NCBI RefSeq assembly: GCF_022829725.1
Contig: NZ_JAKSYG010000081.1
Location: 1 to 64,000, forward strand
Origin: Methylobacterium sp. E-005
GTDB taxonomy: Bacteria > Pseudomonadota > Alphaproteobacteria > Rhizobiales > Beijerinckiaceae
DNA: 64,000 bases
Direction: 5' to 3'
Made by a program: the position numbers and the translations under genes. The notes under the pieces were generated by a model that was given only the letters and a program-made list of their open reading frames with translations, did no database searches and was not told where the DNA came from. Positions 9,413 to 17,150 of this stretch are shown piece after piece (the first letter of the stretch is position 1; each line of letters opens with the position of its first letter).

Positions 9413-9751
9413 ATGACCCCGATCCGCTCTGCAGCCCTCAGCGTCGCGCTCATACTGTCTCCCCTGGTGGCGCTCGCCGCCCCGGCTCCCGAGCCGATGC
9501 GCTTCACCTCGCAATCGATCGAGATGCCGACCTCCGACCGGATCTTCCCCGACGGGCCCGGGGCCGAGGCGGTCAACAACAACTGCCTCGCCTGCCATTC
9601 GGCCGGGATGGTGTTGACCCAGCCCAAGCTCACGAAGGCGCAGTGGACCGAGACCGTGAACAAGATGGTCCACATCTACAAGGCTCCGGTCGATCAGGCC
9701 GACGTGCAGACCATCGTCGACTACCTCACGGCGTTGAAGCCGACCCCCTGA
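9413..9751 (+). CDS. sorB: Sulfite dehydrogenase c-type cytochrome subunit
   Basis: Small periplasmic monohaem cytochrome of 112 residues. A Sec signal peptide covers residues 1-22 (ends LALAA). The haem is attached at C58-x-x-C61-H62 (NNNCLACHSAG). M85 in the following TVNKM is a likely axial ligand. The start ATG has GAGGAGA directly upstream, and the gene lies 11 bases after sorA, so both are one transcript. In SorAB-type sulfite dehydrogenases such a subunit takes electrons from the molybdenum centre and gives them to the respiratory chain. The pairing of a Tat-exported Mo subunit with this cytochrome is the main reason for the Sor assignment. Confidence 0.8.
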   Translation: MTPIRSAALSVALILSPLVALAAPAPEPMRFTSQSIEMPTSDRIFPDGPGAEAVNNNCLACHSAGMVLTQPKLTKAQWTETVNKMVHIYKAPVDQADVQTIVDYLTALKPTP

Positions 9752-9761
9752 ACTCCCGAAT

Positions 9762-9795
9762 CCCGAGGCCGCCGCGTTTTTTCGCCGGCCTCGGG
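9762..9795 (+). terminator. Hairpin after sorAB
   Basis: Ten-base perfect arms CCCGAGGCCG (9762-9771) and CGGCCTCGGG (9786-9795) enclose a 14-base T-rich loop, 10 bases after the sorB stop. No T-run follows. The right arm touches the -35 element of the next predicted promoter. Confidence 0.45.
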
Positions 9796-9819
9796 GAATA
9801 GACCGCCCTCGCTGGCATC
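9795..9819 (+). promoter_or_regulatory. Predicted ECF promoter of the 9935 propeller gene (site B)
   Basis: GGAATA (9795-9800), 13 bases, GGCATC (9814-9819), then TCCT. Same elements and spacing as sites A, C and D. The distance to the ATG at 9935 is 116 bases, longer than at the other sites. Confidence 0.6.
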
Positions 9820-9934
9820 TCCTTAAGGCGATGCATGGCCGGACCGGTCCCGCACGACGCAATCCGATTTCGAACCCGCCCGCACGGCTGGCCCCGGCCG
9901 CCGAACGAGCGCGCATGCCCAAGAGACCCGCTTC

Positions 9935-10918
9935 ATGACCCATATCCGCACCAGTCTCCGCGCCTTCCTCGCCGGAGCTGCCTTGCTTCTCGCCCAGGGC
10001 CAGCCCGGGTCCGCCGCTGGTTTCGACGGCGCGATCAAGAACAACGCCTTGGCGCTGAACGCTGCCGGGACCGTCGCCGCTGTATCGAACAGCGAGGAGA
10101 GCGCCGTCGTCGTCTACGACGTCGCCAAGGGCACGGTGCTGCGCCGCCTCGACGGCTTCGTCACGCCGCGCAACATCGTGTTCGCGCCGGACGGCGCCCG
10201 CTTCTACGTCTCCGACAGCGGCACCGGCCGGATCACGGTCTACGAGACCGCCACCGGCAAGGAAGCCGGCGTTCTCGCCGCCGGGCCCGGGGTCTTCGGC
10301 ACCGTGCTCTCGGCCGACGGGGGCAAGCTCTACGTCAACAACGAGGCCGCGAGCACGCTGACCGTGTTCGACACCAAGACTATGCTGGCAGATGCCGTGA
10401 TTCCCGGCTTCGCGCAGCCGCGCCAGGGCGTGAAGCTGTCGCCCGACGGCAAGACCGTGTTCGTGACGAACTTCCTCGGCGACAAAATCACGTTGGTCGA
10501 TACCGCCACCAACAAGATCACCGGCGAGATCGCTGGGTTCGACAAGCTGCGCGCCATCTCGATCACCAAGGACGGCAAGACGCTGTTTGCCGCCAACAGC
10601 GGCCGCAATACCATCGGCGTGGTCGATATCGCCGCCCGCAAAGTCACCTCCGAGGTGGAGGTGGGCAAGGACCCCTACGGAGCCGCACTGACACCGGACG
10701 GTCGCTTCGTCTATTCCGGCAACCTCAAGGACAACTCACTCTCAGTGATCGACACCGGCACCCTCAAGGTTGTCGCCACGGTGACCGGCCTGAACGAGCC
10801 GCGCCAGGCGATCGCGTTCTCGGCCGACAACGCCCGCGCCTACGTCCTCAACCGCGATCTCAGCGTCGCCGTGGTCGATCGCGCGAAGAATGCGGTGGTC
10901 TCGACAATGAAGCCCTGA
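9935..10918 (+). CDS. Secreted YVTN/NHL-type beta-propeller protein
   Basis: A Sec signal peptide (residues 1-28, ending GSAAG) is followed by about seven blades with the recurring pattern 'xxSxDGxxxYVxNxxxxxVxVxDxxT'. Examples are FAPDGARFYVSDSG, LSPDGKTVFVTNF and LTPDGRFVYSGN. No catalytic site is recognised. Such periplasmic YVTN propellers often lie beside redox enzymes in methylotrophs and may act as scaffolds or metal-carrying partners. It has its own predicted ECF promoter and is closed by a strong hairpin at 10926-10955, so it appears to be a single-gene unit. A second propeller of the module is at 15714-17150. Confidence 0.75.
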   Translation: MTHIRTSLRAFLAGAALLLAQGQPGSAAGFDGAIKNNALALNAAGTVAAVSNSEESAVVVYDVAKGTVLRRLDGFVTPRNIVFAPDGARFYVSDSGTGRITVYETATGKEAGVLAAGPGVFGTVLSADGGKLYVNNEAASTLTVFDTKTMLADAVIPGFAQPRQGVKLSPDGKTVFVTNFLGDKITLVDTATNKITGEIAGFDKLRAISITKDGKTLFAANSGRNTIGVVDIAARKVTSEVEVGKDPYGAALTPDGRFVYSGNLKDNSLSVIDTGTLKVVATVTGLNEPRQAIAFSADNARAYVLNRDLSVAVVDRAKNAVVSTMKP

Positions 10919-10925
10919 GGCGACG

Positions 10926-10955
10926 CGCGCCGGGGGCCTTATCGCCCCCGGCGCG
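10926..10955 (+). terminator. Strong stem-loop terminator
   Basis: A 12-base perfect stem (10926-10937 with 10944-10955) and a six-base loop CTTATC, followed by TTCTC. It starts 7 bases after the stop of the propeller gene and lies just before the second sulfite oxidase gene. Confidence 0.7.
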
Positions 10956-10969
10956 TTCTCGTCGTCGAC

Positions 10970-12082
10970 ATGTCAAGTACGCAGGACAAAGACCCCATGC
11001 TCCGCCTGTTCCAGCGCAAGGACCGCCTCATCGTCCACGGAAAGGCGCCCTACAACGCCGAGCCGCCGCTCGATCGCCTGCGGGCGGCGTTCCTCACCGA
11101 ACAGGCCGACTTCTACGTCCGCAGCCACGGCGACATCCCGGACCTCGACGCCGACAGCTACCGCCTGACGGTAGATGGCATGGTCACCATGCCGCTCGAA
11201 CTCTCCCTCGCGGAACTCAAGGCGCGCTTTGCGCACGCCACCGTCACGGCGGTGATGCAATGCGCCGGCAACAGACGGGCCGACATGCTGGCGGTGGCGC
11301 CGGTCTCCGGTGACCCGTGGGCGCCCGGTGCCATCGGCAACGCGGAATGGACCGGCGTGCGGCTCGCCGAGGTGCTGCGCGCGGCCGGCATCGATGCAGA
11401 TGAAGAGCGCTACGTCGCCTTCGAGAGCCACGACCGGATCGCGGACACGGACACGCGCTTCGGCGCCTCGATCCCTCTCGCCAAGGCGCTGGCGCCCGAG
11501 ACGCTGCTTGCCTTCGCGATGAACGGCGAGCCTCTCGCCCCCGAGCACGGCCATCCGTTGCGCGTGGTGGTGCCGGGATTTGCCGGCATCCGCAGCCCGA
11601 AATGGCTCGCCCGGATCACGGTGCAGGACCGGCCCTCCGACAACCCGATGCAGGCCGACGACTACAAGCTGTTTCCGCCCGACGTGACGGCCGAGACCGC
11701 GGACCCCGCCCACGGCATCACCATCGAGGCGATGCCGCTCAACAGCGCGATCTGCGAGCCCGCCCGCGGCGCGGCGTTGAAGGCCGGCCGGCACGCGATC
11801 CGCGGCTATGCCATCGCCAGCGACCGCGCGGTCGCCCGCGTCGACGTCTCGACGGATGGCGGCCGCAGCTGGGCGCAGGCCCGGATCGACCGCGATGCCG
11901 ACGCGCCCTACGCGTGGACATTCTGGGAGATCGAGCGCGAGCTGACGGCCGGCGAGCACGAACTTGCGGTGCGGGCCTGGGACTCCGCCGGCCAGACCCA
12001 GCCGGCCGCCCCCGACGACACCTGGAACTACAAGGGCTACCTTAGCGCCGCATGGCACCGGGTGCGGGTCACCGTGGCCTGA
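10970..12082 (+). CDS. Molybdenum sulfite oxidase family protein without signal peptide
   Basis: 370 residues of sulfite oxidase/YedY-superfamily type in the eukaryotic-like SUOX branch. The Mo-ligating Cys is C98 in AVMQCAGNRR, and the pattern AIGNAEWTGVRLAEVL matches the cofactor domain of SorA. The C-terminal dimerisation domain spans about residues 245-370. Unlike SorA there is no signal peptide and no haem domain, so the enzyme should act in the cytoplasm, as the plant-type enzyme of similar length does in peroxisomes. The short leader with ATG at 10970 has no clear Shine-Dalgarno; ATG at 10997 (MLRLFQRKDR) is a possible alternative. It may remove cytoplasmic sulfite while SorAB handles the periplasm. 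The substrate is inferred from family. Confidence 0.8.
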   Translation: MSSTQDKDPMLRLFQRKDRLIVHGKAPYNAEPPLDRLRAAFLTEQADFYVRSHGDIPDLDADSYRLTVDGMVTMPLELSLAELKARFAHATVTAVMQCAGNRRADMLAVAPVSGDPWAPGAIGNAEWTGVRLAEVLRAAGIDADEERYVAFESHDRIADTDTRFGASIPLAKALAPETLLAFAMNGEPLAPEHGHPLRVVVPGFAGIRSPKWLARITVQDRPSDNPMQADDYKLFPPDVTAETADPAHGITIEAMPLNSAICEPARGAALKAGRHAIRGYAIASDRAVARVDVSTDGGRSWAQARIDRDADAPYAWTFWEIERELTAGEHELAVRAWDSAGQTQPAAPDDTWNYKGYLSAAWHRVRVTVA

Positions 12083-12085
12083 TCA

Positions 12086-12457
12086 TCACGCCCAGAGCAA
12101 GGCGGTGGCCGCGAGGCCCGAGATCGCGATCAGCAAGGCCGCGATCCCGATGGTGAGGATGCGCGGCATCATCGGGATCTCGGCATGGGCGAGACGCGCC
12201 CGGATCGCCCGGTCCCGCCATGCGGCGCCGGCGAACGAGGCAAGCGCGCAGCCGATCAACGTGAGCGACAGCACCTTCAGCGGCCAGACCGCCAGCACCT
12301 CCCGCAGGAAGCGCTGCGCGGCCAAGCCGACGCCCAGAAAGGCGAGCCCGGTTCGAAGCCACGCCACGAACGTACGCTCGGCTGCCAGCACCGTCCGGTC
12401 CTCGGCGAGCCTCACCCGCGGGTCGTCGGGGGGCACTGGTTTCGCGGGCTCGCTCAT
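12086..12457 (-). CDS. DUF202 small membrane protein
   Basis: 123 residues of the DUF202/YidH family. It shows the family motif LAEDRTVLAAERTFVAWLRT near the N-terminus and three membrane helices at about residues 34-48, 58-78 and 95-121. The start ATG overlaps the stop of the LysR gene by 4 bases, so it is the last gene of the coupled minus-strand operon from 15083. Function of the family is unknown. It converges on the SUOX gene with a 3-base gap. Confidence 0.8.
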   Translation of the reverse strand: MSEPAKPVPPDDPRVRLAEDRTVLAAERTFVAWLRTGLAFLGVGLAAQRFLREVLAVWPLKVLSLTLIGCALASFAGAAWRDRAIRARLAHAEIPMMPRILTIGIAALLIAISGLAATALLWA

Positions 12458-13344
12458 TTGATGTTCGCCGTCGCGATCAGGTCGAGAAGCGCGTCGGCGG
12501 CCCGGCTGCGGTAGCGCTCCTTGTGGCGCAGCACCCGGAACGGCCGGCTCGGTAAGTCGAACGCCGCCCGCACCAGGGTCCCGGTTCGAAGCGCTGCGGC
12601 GACCACGGTCTCGGACAGGACGGCGGCCCCGCCCCCGGCCTCGACGGCGGCGCGCACTGCCTCGTTCGAGGGCAGTTCGAGCATGACCCGGAGCTGGGCC
12701 GCGGCAAGGCCGGCCGCACCCAGGGTCGCCTCGAAGGCCGAGCGGGTTCCCGATCCCGCTTCGCGCAGCACCCAGTCGGCCCCGGCGAGGTCTTCGGGTG
12801 CGAGTGCAGCCGCCCCGGCGAAGGGATGGTTTGGGGCGACCACGAGGACGAGTTTGTCCTGGGCGATGGTCGTGCTTGCGAGCGTCGGGTCGTCCAGCGC
12901 CCCCTCGACGAAGCCGAGTTCGGCCTGCCCCGCGCGCACCGCGTCGGCGGCGTCGGTGGTGTTGCCCACCGCCAACCGGATAGCGATCTCAGGGTAGGCC
13001 CGGCGGAAGGCGACGAGGTGGCGAGGCAGCCAGTCGCTGGCGATGGTCTGGCTGGCAAAAAGCGCCAGCGTCCCGCGTCGTAGGCCGCTGAGGTCGGCGA
13101 GCACAAGTTCGGCGGCCTCGGCCCGGGCGAGCACGGCGCGGGCCTCGACGAGGAACACGCGCCCTGCTTCGGTCAGCTCGATCCCGCGGCCAACCCGGTG
13201 AAACAGCTTCGTCGCGTGCCGCCCCTCGATGTTGGCGATCGCCGTGCTGACCGCCGACTGGACGAGGTTCAGCGCCTCGGCGGCCCGCGTCACGTGCTGT
13301 CGCTCGGCCACCGCCACGAAGATGCGAAGCTGATCGAGGGTCAT
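12454..13344 (-). CDS. LysR-family transcriptional regulator
   Basis: 296 residues with the N-terminal winged helix-turn-helix (MTLDQLRIFVAVAERQHVTR... QSAVSTAIANIE, residues 1-60) and a C-terminal periplasmic-binding-like effector domain (about 90-290). LysR proteins of this branch often accompany YeiH genes and sulfur assimilation (CysB/CbbR relatives). The start overlaps the anti-sigma stop by ATGA, and its own stop overlaps the DUF202 start, so its level is tied to the ECF operon. A likely target is the A+T-rich dyad region upstream of yeiH, but this is inference. Confidence 0.85.
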   Translation of the reverse strand: MTLDQLRIFVAVAERQHVTRAAEALNLVQSAVSTAIANIEGRHATKLFHRVGRGIELTEAGRVFLVEARAVLARAEAAELVLADLSGLRRGTLALFASQTIASDWLPRHLVAFRRAYPEIAIRLAVGNTTDAADAVRAGQAELGFVEGALDDPTLASTTIAQDKLVLVVAPNHPFAGAAALAPEDLAGADWVLREAGSGTRSAFEATLGAAGLAAAQLRVMLELPSNEAVRAAVEAGGGAAVLSETVVAAALRTGTLVRAAFDLPSRPFRVLRHKERYRSRAADALLDLIATANIK

Positions 13345-14150
13345 GGCTGCCGACGATCCGGCGCGAGGCCGCGGACGTGCGCATCGACCGCCTGCGCGAC
13401 GGAGAGCAGCCGGGCCTCGTCGGTGCGGCCGGTGACGACGTATGACATGCCACCATCGACCCAGGAGAAGGCAGCGATGTCGCCCTCGCGGGCGAAGCGG
13501 AAGAGCGTGCGGCCGTCGCCGTCACCGACGCGGCTGTAGAGCGTCAGCCGGGTGCCGCGGTCGTCGTCGTACATCAACATCGCCGCGGGCTCGGTGCCGG
13601 CCGGCAACAGGCGCCCGCCCATCAGCCGGAAGCCCTGCGCCGAGAGGTCGGGGGCCGCGACCGCGTGACCGAGACGCTTCGAGAGCCACGTCACGAGGTG
13701 GGGCTTCTCGTCGGCGCGCACCTCCACCGGATGCACCGCCTCGACCACGAAGGTGCGGAAGGCTGCGACCGCGTCCTGCGTCGCCGGTGCCTCCGCCACC
13801 GCCGCCGCCGCGGGCACACCGTGCAGGGCATGGCCAACCCAGCCGCCGGCACTGCCGAGCGCGAGGCAGAGCACGGCCGCAGCCGCCATGGGGAACCAGC
13901 GTGCGCCAGGGTACAGGTGTCGCGAGCGGATGTTGGCCACCCGCAGTCGCGCCGGGATCGCCTCCTCGGCGATCGGCGCGAGGCGGGCGCGCAGGCGCTC
14001 GCGCAGAACTCGGTCCGTCGAGACTTCAGCCGCACGCGCGGGGTTCCCCACGAGCCACGCCTCGACCAGCGCCTGCCGCTCCGGTTCAAGGCGGCCGTCG
14101 ATCAGGCCGTGCAGATCGTCCTCGCCGACCGGGCGCGGATCCCCGCTCAT
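13341..14150 (-). CDS. Membrane-anchored anti-sigma factor
   Basis: 269 residues. The N-terminal cytosolic part (EDDLHGLIDGRLEPERQALVEAWL) has the helical signature of anti-sigma domains. One membrane helix spans about residues 85-107, followed by a periplasmic domain of about 160 residues. No HxxxCxxC zinc motif is visible, so sensing is likely not ZAS-type. The start overlaps the sigma-factor stop by ATGA, the usual coupling for ECF sigma/anti-sigma pairs. Expected role: bind and silence the sigma factor until a periplasmic signal, possibly sulfite or oxidant, relieves it. Confidence 0.8.
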   Translation of the reverse strand: MSGDPRPVGEDDLHGLIDGRLEPERQALVEAWLVGNPARAAEVSTDRVLRERLRARLAPIAEEAIPARLRVANIRSRHLYPGARWFPMAAAAVLCLALGSAGGWVGHALHGVPAAAAVAEAPATQDAVAAFRTFVVEAVHPVEVRADEKPHLVTWLSKRLGHAVAAPDLSAQGFRLMGGRLLPAGTEPAAMLMYDDDRGTRLTLYSRVGDGDGRTLFRFAREGDIAAFSWVDGGMSYVVTGRTDEARLLSVAQAVDAHVRGLAPDRRQP

Positions 14151-14692
14151 TTAACCCTCCTCAGCAGGCCTGTCCGGCCCGTCTCCACAAATCCGCGCAT
14201 CCGCGTGCGCGCCCGGCTCAATCGTGACATCACCGTGCCGAGCGGCACCCCGAGCACCTGTGCCGCTTCGGCATAGGACAGGTCCTCCACCGCCACGAGG
14301 AGCAACACCGAGCGCTGCTCCTCGGGCAGGGTGTCGAGCCCTGCGAGTACGTCACGGGCTCCCAAAGCTGCCCCCGGGTCGGCGCTCGGATCGGGCACCT
14401 GCTCCAACGCTTCCGCGCCGAGATCGGCGCCGCGCCGGCCCCGGCGTCGGACGGCGGCGAGGAACAGGTTGCGCTCGATCGTGAACAACCACGCCCGCAG
14501 GTCGCCGTCGCGGCGACGCCCGGACCAGGCGGACAATGCCCGCTCCAGGGTGTCCTGGACGAGGTCGTCCGCCGCTTCGCGATCCCGAAGAAGCGCGACC
14601 GCGTAGCGCCGCAGGGCCGGGATCTGCGGTTCGATCAGGGGGGCGATCTCGTCCAACGACGTGTCCCAATCAGAGGGAGCCGATCCGGGCAT
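14147..14692 (-). CDS. ECF sigma-70 factor
   Basis: 181 residues with sigma region 2 (IPALRRYAVALLRDREAADD, then DLVQDTLERA) near residues 25-60, and region 4 (LPEEQRSVLLL, then DLSYAEAAQVLGVPLGTVMS) near 120-170. It lacks regions 1 and 3, as expected for group IV. The start lies 8 bases downstream of the stop of the Yx(FWY)xxD gene, inside one operon with its anti-sigma factor. The promoter feeding this operon (15149-15125) matches three others in the module, so the factor probably activates its own operon. Sulfite-responsive ECF factors are known in Sinorhizobium meliloti (RpoE1/RpoE4); orthology is not shown here. Confidence 0.9.
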   Translation of the reverse strand: MPGSAPSDWDTSLDEIAPLIEPQIPALRRYAVALLRDREAADDLVQDTLERALSAWSGRRRDGDLRAWLFTIERNLFLAAVRRRGRRGADLGAEALEQVPDPSADPGAALGARDVLAGLDTLPEEQRSVLLLVAVEDLSYAEAAQVLGVPLGTVMSRLSRARTRMRGFVETGRTGLLRRVK

Positions 14693-14699
14693 TCACCGA

Positions 14700-15083
14700 T
14701 CAGGGCTTTGCGATGTGCCACGCACCGTTGAGGAAGCCGTCACCGGTGGTGTCGCCCGGCTTGGTGTCCTTGGCGAAGGTGTAGAGCGGCTTGCCCTTGT
14801 AGGCCCACTGCATCGTGCCGTCGTCCCGGGTCACCGTCGTCCAATCGCCGGAGGCCGCCGATCCGGAGGCAGCCGTCAGGGCCGGCCAGTTGGCGGCGCA
14901 GGGGCCGTTGCACATCGACTTGCCGCCCATGTCCTTGTCAAAGGTGTAGAGGGTCATGCTCTTGGCATCCACGAGCGCCGGCCCCTTGGCGGTCTCGGCC
15001 GTCATGGCGGGCGCGGCGGCCTGGGCGGCCACGGCGGAGAAGGCGATAGCCGCGAAGGCGGTGCGGATCAGCAGATTGCGCAT
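14700..15083 (-). CDS. Secreted Yx(FWY)xxD-motif protein (COG4315-like)
   Basis: 127 residues with a Sec signal peptide (1-22, ends AAQAAA). Two copies of the family's Y-x-(F/W/Y)-x-x-D motif follow: LYTFDKDMGG and LYTFAKDTKP. Between them lies the CNGPCAANWPAL block, with two Cys. The family is periplasmic and of unknown function; it is often found under ECF control with cytochromes. The start ATG (15081-15083) has GGGAGA 8 bases upstream. First gene of the minus-strand operon, it starts 42 bases from predicted promoter D and diverges from the DUF305 gene. Confidence 0.8.
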   Translation of the reverse strand: MRNLLIRTAFAAIAFSAVAAQAAAPAMTAETAKGPALVDAKSMTLYTFDKDMGGKSMCNGPCAANWPALTAASGSAASGDWTTVTRDDGTMQWAYKGKPLYTFAKDTKPGDTTGDGFLNGAWHIAKP

Positions 15084-15124
15084 GGGTGAAGTCTCCCGCG
15101 GTCGAGCATGACCGCATCGGGAGG

Positions 15125-15149
15125 GATGCGAAACGGGCGCCTTTATTCC
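15125..15149 (-). promoter_or_regulatory. Predicted autoregulated ECF promoter (site D)
   Basis: On the minus strand GGAATA (15149-15144), 13 bases, CGCATC (15130-15125), then CCTC. It lies 42 bases before the first gene of the sigma-factor operon and is arranged back to back with site C. Confidence 0.65.
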
Positions 15150-15217
15150 GCTGACACACGAAAAAAGGCGATCCCATCGGCGCGAACGCTTTTTCGGCCC
15201 CGCCGCGGAATAAAGGC
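15138..15217. repeat. 14-base inverted repeat spanning the divergent promoters
   Basis: CGCCTTTATTCCGC (15138-15151) and GCGGAATAAAGGCG (15204-15217) are perfect inverted copies 52 bases apart. Each arm contains the -35 GGAATA of one divergent ECF promoter plus a conserved AAGGCG extension. The extension suggests either sigma contacts beyond the -35 or a second DNA-binding protein. Confidence 0.75.
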
Positions 15218-15230
15218 GGTCCGCTGGCAT
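15206..15230 (+). promoter_or_regulatory. Predicted ECF promoter of the DUF305/propeller operon (site C)
   Basis: GGAATA (15206-15211), 13 bases, GGCATC (15225-15230), then CCTT; 35 bases before the ATG at 15265. The sequence is nearly identical to site B over the -10 side (CGCTGGCATC in both). Confidence 0.65.
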
Positions 15231-15264
15231 CCCTTCCATTGATACCGGATCGCGAGGAGGCCGC

Positions 15265-15717
15265 ATGCGCGGAGCACTGGGATTTGCCGTGACGTCGGCG
15301 CTGATGGCGAGCGGCCTCGTCGGCGGCCGGATGATGATGCGCCCGACGCTGGCCGCCAGCGAGCCTCCGGCCGCGTCGTCAACGTCGTTCGACGCGATGA
15401 TGGCGCAGTCGATGACGCGGATGCACGCCGACATGATGGTCCCGCCCTCGGGCGATCCCGACCGCGATTTCGCCGCGATGATGATCCCCCACCACGAGGG
15501 CGCGATCGCGATGGCCAAGGCGGAGCTGCTCTACGGCAAGGATCCGGTCCTGCGTCGCCTCGCGCAGGGAATCGTCGTCGAGCAGGGCCAGGAGATCGAT
15601 GTGATGCGCCGTGCGCTCGCCAGTCTTCCTAAAGCGCCGCAGCCATCGACTGGTGCGGCCCATTCCCACGACCACAGTGCAGCCCCCGCCGCCATGCCCT
15701 CGGAGACCCGCCGATGA
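15265..15717 (+). CDS. DUF305 secreted protein
   Basis: 150 residues. An N-terminal hydrophobic signal/anchor (about residues 5-22) is followed by one DUF305 four-helix unit with the family motif DFAAMMIPHHEGAIAMAKAE near residue 70. His/Met content is high and the C-terminal tail has HSHDHS. DUF305 proteins are periplasmic and often linked to copper or other metals. GAGGAGG precedes the ATG at 15265. The stop overlaps the start of the propeller gene by 4 bases (ATGA), so both are co-translated from promoter C. A metal-handling role within the sulfite module is an inference from composition. Confidence 0.8.
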   Translation: MRGALGFAVTSALMASGLVGGRMMMRPTLAASEPPAASSTSFDAMMAQSMTRMHADMMVPPSGDPDRDFAAMMIPHHEGAIAMAKAELLYGKDPVLRRLAQGIVVEQGQEIDVMRRALASLPKAPQPSTGAAHSHDHSAAPAAMPSETRR

Positions 15718-17150
15718 AGACCGCCCTGACTATCCTCGCCCTCGCGCTGCTCTCCGGCCCGGCGCTCGCCGGGCAGGCCCCGGGCGCAGCTTCCGCCCCG
15801 GACGTGCCGGTTAGCGGCAAGGATCGGTTCTACACCTCCGACCAGTTCTCCAACACGGTCTCGGTGGTCGATCCCGCCGCCAACACCCTGCTCGGGGTGA
15901 TCCGGCTCGGCGACCCGACGCCGATGAACCTGAGCCCGCTCTATCGCGGGCAGCTTCTGGTTCACGGCATGGGCTTCTCGCCGGACCACAGGACCCTGCT
16001 CGCGGTCTCGATCGGTTCGAACTCCGTGAGCTTCATAGACACGGCGACCAACGCGGTCCGCCACACCGCCTATGTCGGCCGCTCGCCGCACGAAGCCTTC
16101 TTCACGCCGGACGGCCGAGAGGTTTGGGTGAGCGTGCGCGGCGAGGACCATATCGCGGTGCTCGATGCCGCCACCGCCAAGGAGACCCGCCGGATCACCG
16201 TACCGAACGGGCCCGGCATGACGATCTTCTCGCCGGACGGCGCCTACGGCTACGTCTGCTCCAGCTTCAGCCCCGAGACCGTCGTCATCGACACCAAGAC
16301 CCACACCATCGTCGGCCGCGTGAAGCAAGAGAGCCCGTTCTGCCCCGACATCGCCGCGACGCCGGACGGCAAGCAGGTGTGGTTCACCCTTAAGGATGTC
16401 GGCCGCACCCAAGTGTTTTCGGCGCGTCCGCCCTTCGCGCCGCTGAAGACGATCGAGACCGGGCCGATCACCAACCACGTCAACATCGTCTCGACCAAGG
16501 CCGGCCAGTTCGCCTACGTGACGATCGGCGGCCTGAACCAGCTCAAGGTGTTCCGCACCGACGACTTCTCTCAGGTCGCCACCATCGCGACCGGCGCCCT
16601 GCCGCACGGGCTCTGGCCCTCGGGCGACGGCAGCCGCGTCTATGTCGGCCTGGAGAACGCCGACATGGCGGCGGTGATCGACACGGCGTCGAACACGGTG
16701 ATCGCTGAGGTGCCGATCGGGCAGGGTCCGCAGGGCGTCGCCTACGTCCCGAACGCCGTGCCGGAGGGCGACGGAAAGCAGAACCTCCAGCCGCTGGGTG
16801 CTGCCGGCAAGACCAGCGCGCTGACGCTCACCGGTTCCGATGACAAGCCGGCGACGCAGGTCACCCTGTTCGACCAAGGCGTGCTGCAAACGCTACAGGC
16901 CGCGGTCACAGGACTGCCCGCGAAAATGCCCTTCGTGCTGGCGCTCGCCGCCAATCCGAAGGGAGCGACCGGCCTGGAGCCGCTCGCCGCCTTCATGACC
17001 AACCCGGCCGGCGCGGCCATCGTCAACGCGATCGGCCCGATCCGACAGGTCACCCGCACGGATGCCGGCGCTAGCCGGCGCTACCTCGTGGTGGTCTCGG
17101 GCAAGCCCGGTGAACTCGGCAGTGTCGTCCAGATGCAGACTGTGGATTGA
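15714..17150 (+). CDS. Secreted YVTN/YncE-type beta-propeller, 478 aa
   Basis: A signal peptide (residues 1-20, ends ALAG) is followed by about seven propeller blades over residues 35-340. Examples are FYTSDQFSNTVSVVDPAANT, FSPDHRTLLAVSIGSNSVSF and FTPDGREVWVSVRGEDHIAV. An extra C-terminal domain of about 120 residues lacks blade motifs. It is coupled to the DUF305 gene by a 4-base overlap. The C-terminal extension and greater length set it apart from the propeller at 9935. A role as periplasmic partner of DUF305 is suggested only by the operon. Confidence 0.75.
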   Translation: MKTALTILALALLSGPALAGQAPGAASAPDVPVSGKDRFYTSDQFSNTVSVVDPAANTLLGVIRLGDPTPMNLSPLYRGQLLVHGMGFSPDHRTLLAVSIGSNSVSFIDTATNAVRHTAYVGRSPHEAFFTPDGREVWVSVRGEDHIAVLDAATAKETRRITVPNGPGMTIFSPDGAYGYVCSSFSPETVVIDTKTHTIVGRVKQESPFCPDIAATPDGKQVWFTLKDVGRTQVFSARPPFAPLKTIETGPITNHVNIVSTKAGQFAYVTIGGLNQLKVFRTDDFSQVATIATGALPHGLWPSGDGSRVYVGLENADMAAVIDTASNTVIAEVPIGQGPQGVAYVPNAVPEGDGKQNLQPLGAAGKTSALTLTGSDDKPATQVTLFDQGVLQTLQAAVTGLPAKMPFVLALAANPKGATGLEPLAAFMTNPAGAAIVNAIGPIRQVTRTDAGASRRYLVVVSGKPGELGSVVQMQTVD

